From: Phlebiopsis flavidoalba
Taxonomy: Eukaryota; Basidiomycota; Agaricomycetes; Polyporales; Phanerochaetaceae
Assembly (NCBI GenBank): GCA_035772785.1
Contig: JAOCPU010000006.1
Coordinates: 434,001-498,000 of the forward strand
Direction of reading: 5' to 3'
DNA length: 64,000 nt
Within the stretch, counting starts at the first letter, position 1; every line of letters starts with the position of its first letter. Below, in pieces: positions 30,669-43,362 of the stretch. The notes beneath the pieces are model-generated. The model worked only from the letters and a program-made list of their open reading frames with translations, was not told the origin of the DNA and ran no database searches. A program made the position numbers and the translations under genes.

Positions 30669-33600
30669 GAGGACCCACTGGCTTACTCCGCAACTTAAGT
30701 AGGTTTGAAGAAGCTCAATAAGGCTGCGTCGTGGCGCTGCATATGGGCGCCCGCGTGTGTACATTGCCTCCGTAAGATCGTATGGCGTCCGAGTACAACC
30801 GACACGTTGCTTGCTAGTATCATTCCCATAGGGGCTCCTGTGTTGAGCATAAATGGACTATCTGGAAAGCACCCTTGTAAATAGGTGTACCAGAGCTGTA
30901 GAACCGGCTTAGCCCGTGCTATCTGGAATACTCACTTTTATTCTGTGCCACGACCCCAAACCTGTACCACACGCGCCTCGCCAATCTGCCCTGCCACTCT
31001 TGCCTTACCCGACTTTAGCCGAGAGCCGGAGGCGTCGTCCGCGCAAGTTTATCGTCTGCTGGAAAAGATTCTCGTACGAGCCCTGTTGTGTGGCGGTCCT
31101 CGGGAGGCATATAGCACACTTTGTAGCGTCTGTCATAGTTGGACAGTATTCTCAGTCGAACAGCTACCTGCGCAGGCAGAGGACCATGCCCATAGGCATG
31201 GGATGTCGACTGCGATTTCGCGATACGCTATGTCTTTATAGGAGCCACAATCCATCGCATTTGGATTGTTATTCGCGCTCCTCTTTCCGTCGTCCATCGT
31301 GGATTACGTTCTATGTGGCGTCGGCGCTGTAGTCCGCCCTGCAGTCCATTGATCGATCATAGAACTAGCGGTGTGTTTGTTCAGTTGCCGGTGTCGTGTT
31401 CAGTTCGTAAGGGAAGGTCGCCCTAAATATTGGGCCTGAGCCGCTAAATCGTCGTTGTAGGTAAGGATGGGATTCTATCTGGTAACTAGAGTCCAACGAG
31501 GAGACTGCAGATCTTTGTGACGGACTCGACAGAGTGAGTTGCGGGTCGTTGATAAGGTGTACTGGATGAAAGGTGTCAGTATGAAGGGGAGGGATGGTAC
31601 TGCGGGAGTGTTGCTCCATAGCTCAGACAGGAGGTCTGGAGTGTCAATCCATGAGTATCGCAGCGGATCGTACAAGAATTCTAAGTGATTTGAGGGTCGC
31701 GTCAATTCAGAAGTACATAATAAAACATGTATTAACTGTCTCGCTCACCCGAAAATCTCTCATCACGAGACACCACAGCAGTATTAGCCAAACCCATTAG
31801 GCACGTCGGCGCAGACAAATTGGAATCCCGGTCGGCTGGGGGGAATGTAATATATTCCAGGTTCGGATTCCATGCTCTCGATTAGAGATCAGACAGAAGT
31901 CGAAAAGTAAAGTGAGTCCGCGAGAGCCAAGCGAGAAGCTGCAAAGTCTGTAATGGAAATTTTAATTGAGGATACAATGAAGTACTCCACCCTAAATGCG
32001 CACATTATATTCCCTTTGCCTCCTCAATCTAAGTTTCTCTTCCCTTGTAGTTGTGACCGTTTTCATAGGTAGCAGTATCTGGGATTCACCACCGCTTTCG
32101 CATGTACCGGAGATCAGGGGCCAGACCTGGCGCTATCTTGTGTTAGAGTACCGGGGGAAAACCGGGAGTCCGGGCCTTGTCCAGCAAGGGCTTCGATTAC
32201 ATAGGTCAAGCATGGCTAGATTGGAAAGCGGTTGCTTGGCTCACGCGAAAACTGTAGAGCAGTACAAGAATCCAAGCAGTGTAACCACCCATCACAGGAC
32301 CCCTCTAAAACTTTCCTTATTGTCAACTCCCTCTCTAACACCAGCCCTCCTGTGTTCTGAGGCGTGACTTCCCGGAGTTTCTGCCTCTGTCTCTCCTTCC
32401 CCTTTCCCGCGACTTTGTTTGTGACGTATAGTGATGCCGTGCGAGAGCACTTGTGGCGGGCCATATTATCCCGGCGGTTTTGATCTCCTCTTCTACTCGC
32501 AGGTAAACAGGAGGCGCATATTGATGGATAACGTGTCTCTAGAGAGGTTGCGGTATGCGGGGGAACTGAGCGTTTAGTCGAGAATATCCGGATCCTGGTA
32601 TTTCCTGTGAGAATGGCTCGGAAAGAGGAAGAACCGTAGTTTTGATTACCTCTGGAGATGGTAGTAGTTAGAAAGGAGGTTGATACAAGCATCTGGGTTG
32701 GTCTGGGCAGTGTGGTGACAGAAGATTACGGACCCGTAGACGTTGGGAACCGGTCTTTCCGTGTGGAGGCTAGTAAAGCACGAAGCCCAGTATAGTCGCC
32801 GTAGTGAGGAAGAAGGTAGAGGTAAGGAAAATTCCCTCACCTGCTCAGTTTGGCGAATGAGCGTACGTTCATGAGCTTCTCATCTGTGCATCGCAGGCTC
32901 GTCGGAGACGATCTCGGTCCCCTTGGAATCATAGCGGTTCCAACATCCACATTGCGAGGACCAACGAAAACGGAGCGAGGGTCCCCGCGGTTGGCATGTT
33001 CGCCTGGCAAAAGGAAACATGACGGCGCGTGTTGGAGCGTCGGAGGAGTCGTGACATGGTGCTAATATTAATGGTATGCAGTGGTGCGATGGAACGGCGG
33101 TTTCCACAGGCGGATCGGGGTGAGGTTGGGGAGTAAAGCGACAAGAAAACGTTCAGTTATAGTCGCACATGTGGGTGTAATGGGAAGAAAGAGTGATGAT
33201 AGGCCACCGAGGACTAGATGGTGGCTGGGTGATTCGGGAGGAGGTTGCGGCCGCTATGATGTAATTTTTGAAGCGCCGTTCATCCCAGGGCCATCGACGT
33301 GGTGGACGGCCACGTGGAGCACGCAAACATCCGACTTGCCTGCAACCATCTCGTTGCGCTTTCCATGTCGTCCTCACCTAACGCCGTCTGGTAACGCGAG
33401 GAGATATCACACTTTCAACTCATCGACCTAATTTCACCTCATCTTTGTTTGTTGAGCACTCTGCGAGAGAGACATCGCCCGCCTCGTTCAGGTCTTTGCC
33501 CAGGCATGAATCTGCATTCGTATATCACCAGCACCACCTCACCAGATGGTCAAATCGAACAATGAAGACCTCATGATGGCGTTTTTGAAAAGCGGTTATC

Positions 33601-35139
33601 GACGCCGGTCAACGCTTTTGTCCAGACCATTTGCTTCTTTAAATTCCTTTGGATGGAGTCCGTTTTGGCAATGGCTTCACTTCAAGGTTTTCGACGGTAG
33701 GGCAAGATGAGAGTTATTTTCTTTAAGATCCATGGACAGTACTACGGTGTTTCACAGGTATCTGACCGAAAGCAGTATGTACTATTGCGGACCACTGGGG
33801 AGCGTGATCCGACTGTCTAGAATACTTTGTAGAGAACCGTCAACCCACTCGCTCAGAGTCATTGCACTCTTCGGAATGTATACGTTTTCTTCATGTCGCA
33901 GCCTCTACCTCATTCCCGTCTTTTACATAGCGTGACTACACATACCATTGCCAATCGGCACGTCCTATCTCATGCACTCCTTTGTGAGAGCTCTACACTG
34001 AGATTTACAGGATATATAGACACATGTCACAAAACGTTACTAGAGCTCCCGCAGAACTCCTCTCGGTACCACACCTTCACCCTCTTCAGCCATATGGGTA
34101 TACACATACTCCGAACGCTTCTCAACTCGAGCGCATTCCATATTCTTCCAAAATCCTCAGTGAATGCACAGAAACCCCAGCAATTTGCCGAGAGAGGAAT
34201 TTGTCCCGGACGTGACCATGGATGCACCTGCCGAAGGAGCCGCGACAGCGAAGAAAAAGGGCCGACCGTCGCAAGCGCGTAAGCGTGACAAAGTACGAAA
34301 GCAAAGACGCAGTGGCTTCGTTAGACCAAATTGGCTGGGACAAGAACACCTACACCTATCCGGAATCACACTCATGAGGTGACACCTGAACAAGGCGGCG
34401 ACAGATCGACATCGCGGGGACCACTCATACCTGATATCGCACGCCGCCAGCAGCTTCAAAGCCATCTATGCTTATGGAAAAATTGCGTCTGCTCAACGCC
34501 ATCGACGTAGCAGGCTCCGGATCTCTCTACCGACTACGGATGCCGTTTCGCCGGACGGCCACCGCAACGAGACCCGGCCGCTCGCTCCAGTCGTCGGCGC
34601 TGTCGACCTAGGACGTATGTCTTGCGCCACAGGACGCAATGGGAGCTCTCGAACACAGAGCCCTAGCGCGAGCGTGAATGAAGCTGTGCTGACACGGTTG
34701 AAGAAAATTGACGAGATGGCTGCTGAGTGCGCGGGTTGGAGGTGGGTGGCGAAGGCGGTGAGAAAACGGGGCTTGCGAGGGTGGAGAGGGCTGTGGAAAG
34801 AGTTTCGGGACGGCAAGAGTAGAAAGGGGAATTCTCAACCTTGCTGGAGGGTGCGGGCCTGGATGAGACAATGGGGGAGAGGAGCCGCGAGAGCAAGGCT
34901 GACCGACAACACGCAGCGCTGTGAGAACGAGGACCGACCCAATTGCAACGCGCTTGCTCGTCGTGACGACAGCATCTGTTCGTATATGATATCGGTGTCA
35001 AATCTCGTTTATTTCATGATACACTGGATTGCCGCCGTTGCTGTGGAATTCAGGGTTTGGCCGACTTTGAGGCGTTTTGGGCGTGCGCGCGCACAATTGC
35101 TACCGGGCGTCTATTGCTTTGTTACTCGAATTTCCCGCT
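30669..35139. other. 4.5 kb without a recognisable gene
   Basis: I find no family match. Open stretches worth recording are: + 30885-31332, with three overlapping frames; minus 31475-31690 (YDPLRYSWIDTPDLLSELW); + 31996-32367; minus 32216-32840; + 33547-33935; and + 34164-34999. The last includes an AT-hook-like basic motif (KKKGRPSQARKRDKVRKQRR) and a helical segment (VNEAVLTRLKKIDEMAAECA). No terminal repeats, transposase or reverse-transcriptase motif was seen. Fast-evolving genes broken by indels could be hidden here. Confidence 0.3.
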
Positions 35140-35225
35140 CCACTTGTCTGTTGTTCTCTCCCTTTTCCTCTCTCCCCCCTCTCCCCTTCCTGCTTTGACC
35201 CCTCCCACTTTCGGCGATCCACAGC
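35140..35225 (+). promoter_or_regulatory. CT-rich promoter tract of KRE6
   Basis: Almost pure pyrimidine run 60-140 bases upstream of the KRE6 start. CT-rich blocks near the transcription start are common in strongly expressed fungal genes. Confidence 0.5.
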
Positions 35226-35282
35226 CTCGACACTTTCCTTCATAACGCTCATTCACGTCCGGGCTTGCGCCACGCTGCCGCC

Positions 35283-37655
35283 ATGGCGTCCCTCAAACCA
35301 AAACCGTACTTTCAAAGCAACTCTCTCCGTCGACTGCCAGTCTCTTGACATTCCCTCGTCGCGGAGTCCAGCTCCGCAGGGCGTGCAAGGCCGCGTTCTT
35401 GCAGACCTCCAGGTCGGCCTCGTCTAGTGACGTTGCCCTCGTACGTGCCCCATCATCTTGTCCCTGAGGTACGCCTCCGAAGACTCCGTTGACACTCGCA
35501 GGACGACTCCCGCTATGCTTCGAGAAACATCTTCGATACCGGCCTCGATATCGACAAGGTAGCGTCCATACACTAGTGTATGATAATTGATGTTTTTTAA
35601 ACGTGAGGCTGCAGTTCTCTTTGTCGCCAAACCCGAACGAATGGGGCTTCTCGAACCTCTCCGTCCGAAAAAACCCTCTCCGAACCCGATGACTTCATAC
35701 ACAACCCGGACCCTAGACGAGATCGCAAAAGCGACCGGGGCGGCGACGTGTTCACATACAGAGGTTCTCCAATCACCAACTTGGGGTGTCTGGTAGCAGT
35801 CCCTCATAACAGGACTTGTTGCCTTGTTGTAAGTCAAATACTCCTAGGCCTCTTTGTCGCGAGCGCTCACACACTACTCCGTTCTTAGTGCTGGATATCC
35901 TATCATAAGCCACTTCACGAAGAAACAACAGTCCACGCTAGGCGGATTTTAACTTGTGGGAGGGGGTCAATGCTAGTGGACAGGTACGTGTGTCTTTTAA
36001 CCTTAGCCCATTCCCCATACTCATCTATTTATAGATCCCATCCATGTCTGGCAACTGGGGCTTGGTTGATCTTGACACTCCAAAGAGGCGTACACCAAAG
36101 CGGATCACATCAACGGGGCAAGGACTGGCAACTTTGTCTTTTCCGACGGTTCAATGAGGACGGTCGTACCTTCTACCCTGGCGATGACCCGTACTGGGAA
36201 GCAGTTGATCTCCACTATTGGCTAAACAAAACAACCTTGAATGGTACGATCCCGCCGCGATTACCACCAAGACACGGTAGTCTGGAGATTACCCTATCTC
36301 AGAAGGAAACCCATGGTTTGAACTATCAGGGAGGGCATGATGACGACTTGGAACAAATTCTGCTTCACTTGGGCGGTCTCATCGAGGCTAGCGTCGTGGC
36401 TTCCAGGTATCACCAACGTTTTGGGGCTTTGGCCCGCAGTATGGACCATGGAAACCTGGGCAGAGCAGGCTACGGCGCTAGTCTGGAGGGCATGGTGAGT
36501 TTATTTCCGTCACACGCTTGAAATGGGCTGACTCTATCTGCAATACAGTGGCCTTACACGTACGACTCGTGTGATACTGGCGACCGTCTGCGTAACCAAA
36601 CCTATGAACGGAATGCCCTTGGCAAGCTGTCGAAGGGTGGCGGACCCAAGCCAGAATGGCGTCCTTGTCATGTTTGCCAGGACAACGTGTCTTTCCCAGG
36701 TGTACTTGTTTCAGGGAGAGTACATCATCCTGTACTCTCATCCATTCTGATGGACGTACGTCGGGCGAGCTGCGCCCTTGAACTCGTGATATCTTTGAGG
36801 CGGCATGTGTGTATCTACAAGGTACCATAGCATCCGCTTTATGTTGTTTCTCTGTAGATTCGAGATGACGTTGGCCAAGTCCTCGCAGTTTTCAACTCAT
36901 GCTGATGTTCCTTTAGCCATTCAATGCTGGATATGTGTGGTTCAACACTACCGACAACCTCATCATTCCCAACGCCACAATTACTACTCTTAACTCGTAT
37001 ATCGGTGGTGTATTCCAACAGGCCACTTCCGGTGTGACCGATACGAGTAAGCTCGATTGACACGCTCAAAGTAGCAACCTCTGACACCGGAGCACAGATC
37101 AGGAGGCGTACGAACTGACTGGAAACCAGTTCGCCGTATATGGATTCCAGTACCAACCAGGATTCGATGGAGGGGTAATAAATCTAGGTTATTGAGAGCG
37201 ACTCGTTGTCTGACTCGTCACCTAGTACATCAGCTGGATTACTAACGACAAGGTTGCCTGGACCCTCAAGCAAGCCGGTATGGCCGCAGACACACGCGTT
37301 GAGATTGGACCTCGTCCGATCCCGCAGGAGCCGATGTATATTATTGCCAACCTAGGCATGTCTACGAACTTCGGAACTGTGGACCTCGAGCACTTGACGT
37401 TCCCCACCACCATGAAGATCGATTATATCCGGGTGTACCAAGATCCCTCAAACATCAACTATGGATGTGATCCGGATGACTTCCCCACAGAGACCTATAT
37501 CAACACGTATGTGTTCTTTTTGGCCTCATCTCGTTTGTGGGTTATTAAATGCTTTACCCAGTTACATTGAGGCATACACAAACCCCAATCTTACCACCTG
37601 GCGCGATGATTTCAAGCAGCCCTTCCCGAAGAACAAGTTCCTGGGAGAGTGTTAG
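35283..37655 (+). CDS. KRE6: KRE6/SKN1 beta-glucan synthesis protein (GH16)
   Basis: Type II membrane glycoside-hydrolase-16 relative needed for cell-wall beta-1,6-glucan. From ATG 35283 there is a Ser/Pro-rich cytosolic tail. An intron lies at about 35558-35610, then SLSPNPNEWG and a single transmembrane segment (LVALFAGYPIIS, about 35810-35910). The luminal domain follows: SGNWGLVDLDTPKEAYTK, VFSDEFNEDGRTFYPGDDPY, WEAVDLHYW, GSLEITLSQKETHGLNYQGG and GNLGRAGYGASLEGMWPYTY. Later come ITNDKVAWTLKQAGMAADTR, EIGPRPIPQEPMYIIANLGM and FPTTMKIDYIRVYQDPSNIN. It ends in WRDDFKQPFPKNKFLGEC before TAG 37653-37655. Introns of about 50-60 bases interrupt the luminal part. A second homologue begins at the right edge of the window. 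Confidence 0.93.
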
Positions 37656-38209
37656 TCCGCCGCCGTTTGTACCAATACCCATTGGACATGGTCCATCTTT
37701 GACTGCATCGTTCAACACCCTCCGCGAGGCGCGTCGCTCTCTTAGGCTTAGTGCGTTTTCAGAACATTCGCAGCATCAGCTTTCCAGCTACATTGATCTT
37801 CCGCTCCTTGACCAGTTACCTTCTTCCCTACCTTTGCGGCTGCGCGTCGTCAATGCCTCTCTTGCCTTCCTACAGGTCCGGGTATACTGATGGTCAGGCG
37901 GCTCTTTTCGTATTTCTAGCTGTTGCTATGTTGTGTTGTCTCATTATCGTACGGCGGCTATCGCCGTGCGTTATGTTTCTTATTCCTATCGGACACAATT
38001 CGCCTATCATCCTCTACATCTACCAAATGCATGTAATGCCTACATTTCCCGTCAAGTAGCATCCACAATTCATACGGACCAGATGGACCTCCCGCAACAG
38101 CGTTTCAAAGAGTAGTAGGACGAAGCGGGATCATGCTTATGTGTGATGTTCAATTTATGTATCTGAGGGTAAAAGGAGCAGATTCATGCGAGGGGTCTAT
38201 TACAATTAG
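37656..38209. other. Convergent 3' flanks of KRE6 and UBE2O-like gene
   Basis: T/C-rich sequence between two convergent gene ends. Short + ORFs here show no family similarity; most likely 3' untranslated sequence. Confidence 0.4.
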
Positions 38210-41080
38210 TGTGCGGTGCGCATTCTTGTATGGGCCTGTAGTTTAACTAAAACGTGCCAGAGTCCAATGTGATGATACCGCCTCCAGTCTAGTTTGGGTT
38301 TACAGCGAGTTTCCTGGTGCGGCCTCACTGTCTTCCGTACTGCGTCTGCCTCCTTGCTGGCTTGAGTCTTCTTTAGATCAGAGCACTCGAAGACTTGTGA
38401 AGGACCTTCTTCAGCCTTCCAGCATCGGTAAGTACATGCACCAGTTGAGTTCCGCATCTAGGCCACCATGGGTCTGGCCATGTCGAATGACCTCTCCGGA
38501 GAAAACCGCGGGAGCGAACATACGCCTTCTCACTGATGTAATCGACTAACAAGGCCTAGTCAGCCGACCGTTCGAGGTTGTGAAAGCGGTCTGCCCTACC
38601 TGTTGACAATACGTCATCTGCTACCTCGTTAATTTCGTAATAGGCTGGCTCACAGAACCATTCTTACATGGGCACCTCAGTTGACTCATATCCCAAGACG
38701 GCGGGAATTGAAGTAGACTCACGGCATTCTTCTTACACGTAGAACACAAGGACCTTGGCTGGATTACGAATGGGCTTGCAGTAGCGACCGAAACCGTGAA
38801 GCACTCCAGGTTTCGTTCTTGTCCCCCGCCCAAGTGCCCAGGATCGACAAGGCATACCTTGCCAAGATTCTTCGTACAAATTTACTTCATGTCAACATTT
38901 AATCAAGCGAAACGGTCCAAAACATGGTTGGTTTTGCTTACGGGTTATTACTGGTTACGAGTCATACAATCAACCGGTCAGAAATCAGAAGTAGGAGCTT
39001 CACGACTCTCCTCTGCCATTCCCGTTGGTCCAACTATGGAAGTGTGCTACGTACTCGGTCGGGCTTTGAGGAAAAGTTCGAATCAAGCATCCAGTCGATG
39101 ACGAACGGCGCATCCGTTCGTGTAAGGCGTGGTTTCTAGGGCCGATAATGAGACACCGTAAGAGATCAGAGCGATCCTCAAAAACGCATGCGACACCAAC
39201 ACCGTATTCTGTTACAAGAGGTCAGTAATGTCTCCGTCAAGGGAGATTATTGACGGTGTCAAGACGTACCCCGGAAGGCTGATAGTCTAGAGGACTCGGT
39301 ACTCTTTGCTTAGTCGAGCCAGGATTGCCGTGAAGGCTGAGCGTGGAGTTGACGTGTAGAACGCATGGTCGATAGGTGTCTCAGGACAGAAACGTCGTAA
39401 ACGTTTCCAATTTTTCTCTTTCTCCTCTGCTTCACTTGTGGGCAGATAGAAGATGAGTTTGAGAATCGTTTGCAACAGATATATCTTTGGTTGTCGTTAC
39501 ATCGTGTGAGGCGTTTCCGATATTGGGAGTGCAGCAAGTGGTTCAGAGGGTGACGCCTCATGGTCCACAGGTTTCTCGCCTGTCAATGGAACCGAGTTTC
39601 TGCAAGGCGGTAGGGTCCGACGATGACCAGCCCTCCTCCTCGTCAACATCCATACCGTCGTCTTCGTCCGTCGACCATTTCATATCCTTCTTCATCTGGG
39701 TCTACCTCCCATGGGGTCTCCATTTTCATTAAGTGCCCAGATGTGCTCGTGGGGTTCATCACTTCGACGCTGTCACCACTACCGGATAGGGTCATAGCGT
39801 CCCACATGTCCTCAAAGTTGCTCCAAGGCCGTCATACAGACGCGTCAGGCGTTCCAGGGGCAGGTTTGCTGCCGGTAGCATCTGGAAGCATTAATGTCGA
39901 CCGTGCCGTCTAGCCGTAGCTGCAATGACACGGTTGGGAACCTTAGCCTGACGGTTGCAGTATGAAGTACCACTTACGTCAACTACTTCGCCAAACCAGT
40001 TCAGAGCGAAGTGTCATTCGGCTGTGGTGCCCTCCCCCCCCCGCGCCGCAACTTCCCCTCTTCTACAGCCGGATCTTTACCACGCCGTTTTGCGATGTCG
40101 TTGCCGATCTCTTGTCATGGTTCGCCGCCAACGGCGAGCTGCCCGTTAGTCGATCTGGGTAATGGGGGATTCCCACCCAGTCTTCACTTCCCCGATGCGA
40201 GGAACCATGGGATATTGCGCACCGTTGCTACCGCCCTTGAAGATTGTATGAAGATGAATTCGCCGCGATGTAATCCCAAGCCTTCCACGGGGGACACAGA
40301 AGACCAGTCGGCCCTGACCCATGAGGATTTTCGAGTTCCAGCACGGATGCAAGTTCCATTTGTTTTGCACTTGTAGCTAGTATCGAACGTAGGCCGTGCG
40401 GATCCAGCGCGTGACTGACTGTACGAACTGCTGGTCGATTCTCATCTTCCCCTTTCCAGATGATCGATGCGTCACCCGGCCTTGAGGACAAAATTAAATG
40501 AACTGCATGCCCTCGTGAGCGACCGGCGTTGTACACACTTCACCCAGCAGTCTATACTCGTCGGGATTGAGGTAACGGTTATCGTATATCTTTTGGCGCG
40601 CCAGCGTCCACGAGTGAGCCATCCCTGCCAGAGAATCTTCACGGTGGTGCGGGTCTCCTTCACCACCAAAGTTCGTACTGACAAGAGACCAGGCCCTTCG
40701 CCTGTCTTCGTCCGTCGAGGTGGAACACCGGCCCCAGCTTCCGGGGGGTTCTCACCAAAAACTACTACGATACTCCAACACGCGATATGCACCCTAGTTC
40801 AGTTCGGGTTTTCGCACAATGCGTGAGTCGCCCTCAAGTTCTGGCCCGTGCCAGGAGAGCTTCTTGTTGTGGCCGAGCCAACGAGTTTGAGGGACTCAGA
40901 TACGGCATCCAACGGAAGGAATTCACGATGAGGTTGGGCCCGTTTCCCTTGTTGCCATTCCCCCTCCAATCTCGATTTAGACTACACCTCTTCCCCCCTT
41001 TTTCGGAAGGCTTGCATTGCATACAAACTAGGACCCGATCGAGCTTAGGCCCACAGATCTGATTTATACCGCTTAAACCC
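38210..41080 (-). CDS. UBE2O-type ubiquitin-conjugating enzyme
   Basis: Large E2/E3 hybrid enzyme. The N-terminal SH3-like repeats are seen as VVKETRTTVKILWQ (40655-40690) and WKGEDENRPAV then DPHG (40380-40460). MELASVLELENPHG (about 40320-40355), PMVPRIGEVKTGWESPITQ (40150-40215) and NWFGEVVD (39980-40005) follow, with an intron after the last. An acidic region (ETPWEVDPDEEGYEMVDG, 39665-39720) leads to the UBC domain: PIDHAFYTSTPRSAFTAILA and RLSKEYRVL (39297-39370), LLRCLIIGP (39130-39165), HFHSWTNGNGRGE (39005-39045). The catalytic-cysteine segment is CLSILGTWAG, then DKNETWSASR, near 38810-38860. WFCEPAYYEINEVADD (38600-38665) is the conserved post-catalytic helix region. The N-terminus upstream of about 41080 is missing or unresolved; related proteins are longer there. 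The stop is approximate. Confidence 0.85.
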
Positions 41081-43362
41081 ATTGCGCAATCGACACAGAG
41101 TACTTACGTTTCACTCCGATGAACGGTATCTTAGTGCACCTTGGCGCCCTTTGCCACGGTCACTTCTCCTGCACTTGGCCTCGGCCACGTCTCTCTTACC
41201 CTCCCCCACCACCACGTTAGCCGAGGAAGAAGCTCATAAAAGATCTCGCAACTCCCGCGAGACAGGCTCGCACATTTCTCTCCACCCACTGCCTTCCTTT
41301 TTTTCCCCTACGACCCTCCCCTCGACCTTGGTAGAGTGTCTAGATTAGCAAATAAGCACATAGACCCGATCAGACTGTGGGGGAGGACGCACTGGACCCT
41401 TCTCACGCGACGGCAAAGCCGCGCCGCTCGCAGCTCTGGCGCAGCCTCACAAGAGATCTCGCGTGCTCATTTCCACAATGGGCCTCGTCGAGACATGCTT
41501 CCTGCCATGTCAATTTGAATGCCAGGGAACGGACGACGCATTTATTGATGCATCACCCTCGACAACTACGGTTCATAAATCGAGAGTTAGCACCACCGAG
41601 TCGCAAGGGTATATATATTGACGAGAACGCAACCTGCGAGCCAAACCAAACCCAGTCGTCGTTATGACAACGTGTAGTTTCCCATGTGCTACATCGAATG
41701 GTAGCATCAATCTCGTCCATGCTCTTAGCCAGCCTGGACTTCTTCTGCACAGTGACACTTTTAGTGTGTTCGAGCCGACCCTTGACGTCAATGCTGAAGC
41801 AAATAAACAAAATTAATATAGATGCCGCGCGGGGGCATATAGTAAGCGAACATGCTCGGTCTCAGCAACAATTGTCTAACAAGTGCTGCAAGACATATAA
41901 CTATCACGGCTCCTTCTAGTTGTAGTGAGGCATCCACTCATGTCAATACTGAGGTTCACACCTGGTCGGGGAGGTACGCATTGCGTCAGTCCTAGTTATG
42001 CGTACTGAGAATGGGCTGGGCTCTTGTGGGAGAGATCTCTACTCGATGGCGGGAGTGTCTGGCTCTCTCACTGCGGGCGGAGTACACAGAGAATAGCTAT
42101 CGCTAATCCTTTCGCACGTGGATTTAGAGGTCGCATGAGCGGGTCCGCAGCGCTATCTGCTCAGTTTTCCGTAGCGGGGATGTGTCTTCCGCATATCCGT
42201 GCCAACTTCTTCTAGGGGGGGAATGTCGTTTATGGGTCAGACGAGCGTGAGGGGGGTCTGGATGATGGTATGTGCTGGGCGTCAATATGTATCCCAAAAA
42301 AACGATACCATGAGGACCTTTGGTTCGTCTATAAGCTGTAAAAGACGATATCCTCCTGGTAAAACTAATATCAATGCAATGATGAGCACAACAGACTTCA
42401 GATCTGACCGAGGTCTCATGACTTGCCTCTGGTTGTGTTAGTCGACGCTTCTGGTCATCGTTGCGGAAATACGTATGCAGCATCGTTGGGATGCCTTGCT
42501 TGTTCAATGCAAGACTCGATTTGGTTAAGAGGGACTGTAAGCAAGGGCCACCAACTTCGTTCAAGAGTTTGGTGGTAGAGTGTCAAGTACGGGCGGTGGA
42601 ACGACACAGTCCCAACCTGTCCCGTGTTTGTTTGTTCACTTCCACCACCACAGCCGGGGGTGCCGTGCGCTATGCTCAAGTGTCACGCTTCTTCGTCATG
42701 TTTACGTTCGAGTCCTGTCTTCGCTTCTGCTGGCATTTTCTTGGCCCGGATTGTCTCTGGTTCGTTCAAGCTGGTGGGGAACTTCTGTGGCCGAGATTTA
42801 TTCTCAGATACTCTGTATAGGAGAGACAATCCAATATCCACGGCAGGGGTGGGCCTCCACTCGGATTGCTGCATCATCCGGACAGCCTCGGGCCCCTGGC
42901 CCGGGTGTTGCTTATCTTCATACGTCAGTAGGGGCACTGTGAATCTTGGATGCACACAGAATACTTGTGTAGTGACAAAGAGAAGATAAAATCAATATTT
43001 TAGGATGCAGGGTTCATGCTGTGTGATACGGAGTCTCAATGAAGCTCGATCGCCAGGTGCTAGGTAAGAATACGCCCAGGCCCTTCAAGTGATCAAACAA
43101 CCACTGCCCTCCCGGATCCCGCCCCCTTTCTACGTGAAGAATAGGCTCCCCCCCCTTAGACGTCGACCTGGATACTCGGTCGTATGCCGTGCCGCATACA
43201 CTGGGTACCTCGAGACGAGCACATCCCGCTCAACACAGGGTTCCACACTTTGTGACTTTTACGTTGTAGCATTAACGCCAACTAGACGAGCACCAATACC
43301 ATTCTTGCCCAACAGAGCCATTTCGTCTAGTCAGCGGTAAAGCATTTGTTCGTGACTACTCG
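41081..43362. other. Unresolved 2.3 kb
   Basis: It may hold the missing N-terminus of the UBE2O-like gene, but I could not find the expected segments. A CT-rich tract on the + strand (about 41165-41335) looks like a promoter for a + gene beginning near 41336-41400. The ORFs there (for example 41377-41667) match nothing known to me. Minus ORFs at 42124-42564 and 42683-42955 are also unassigned. Confidence 0.3.

Noticed and set aside
31610..31680. tRNA-like CCATAGCTCAG sequence
   Set aside because: The D-arm-like block is not followed by a matching anticodon arm, T-arm consensus or closing acceptor stem.
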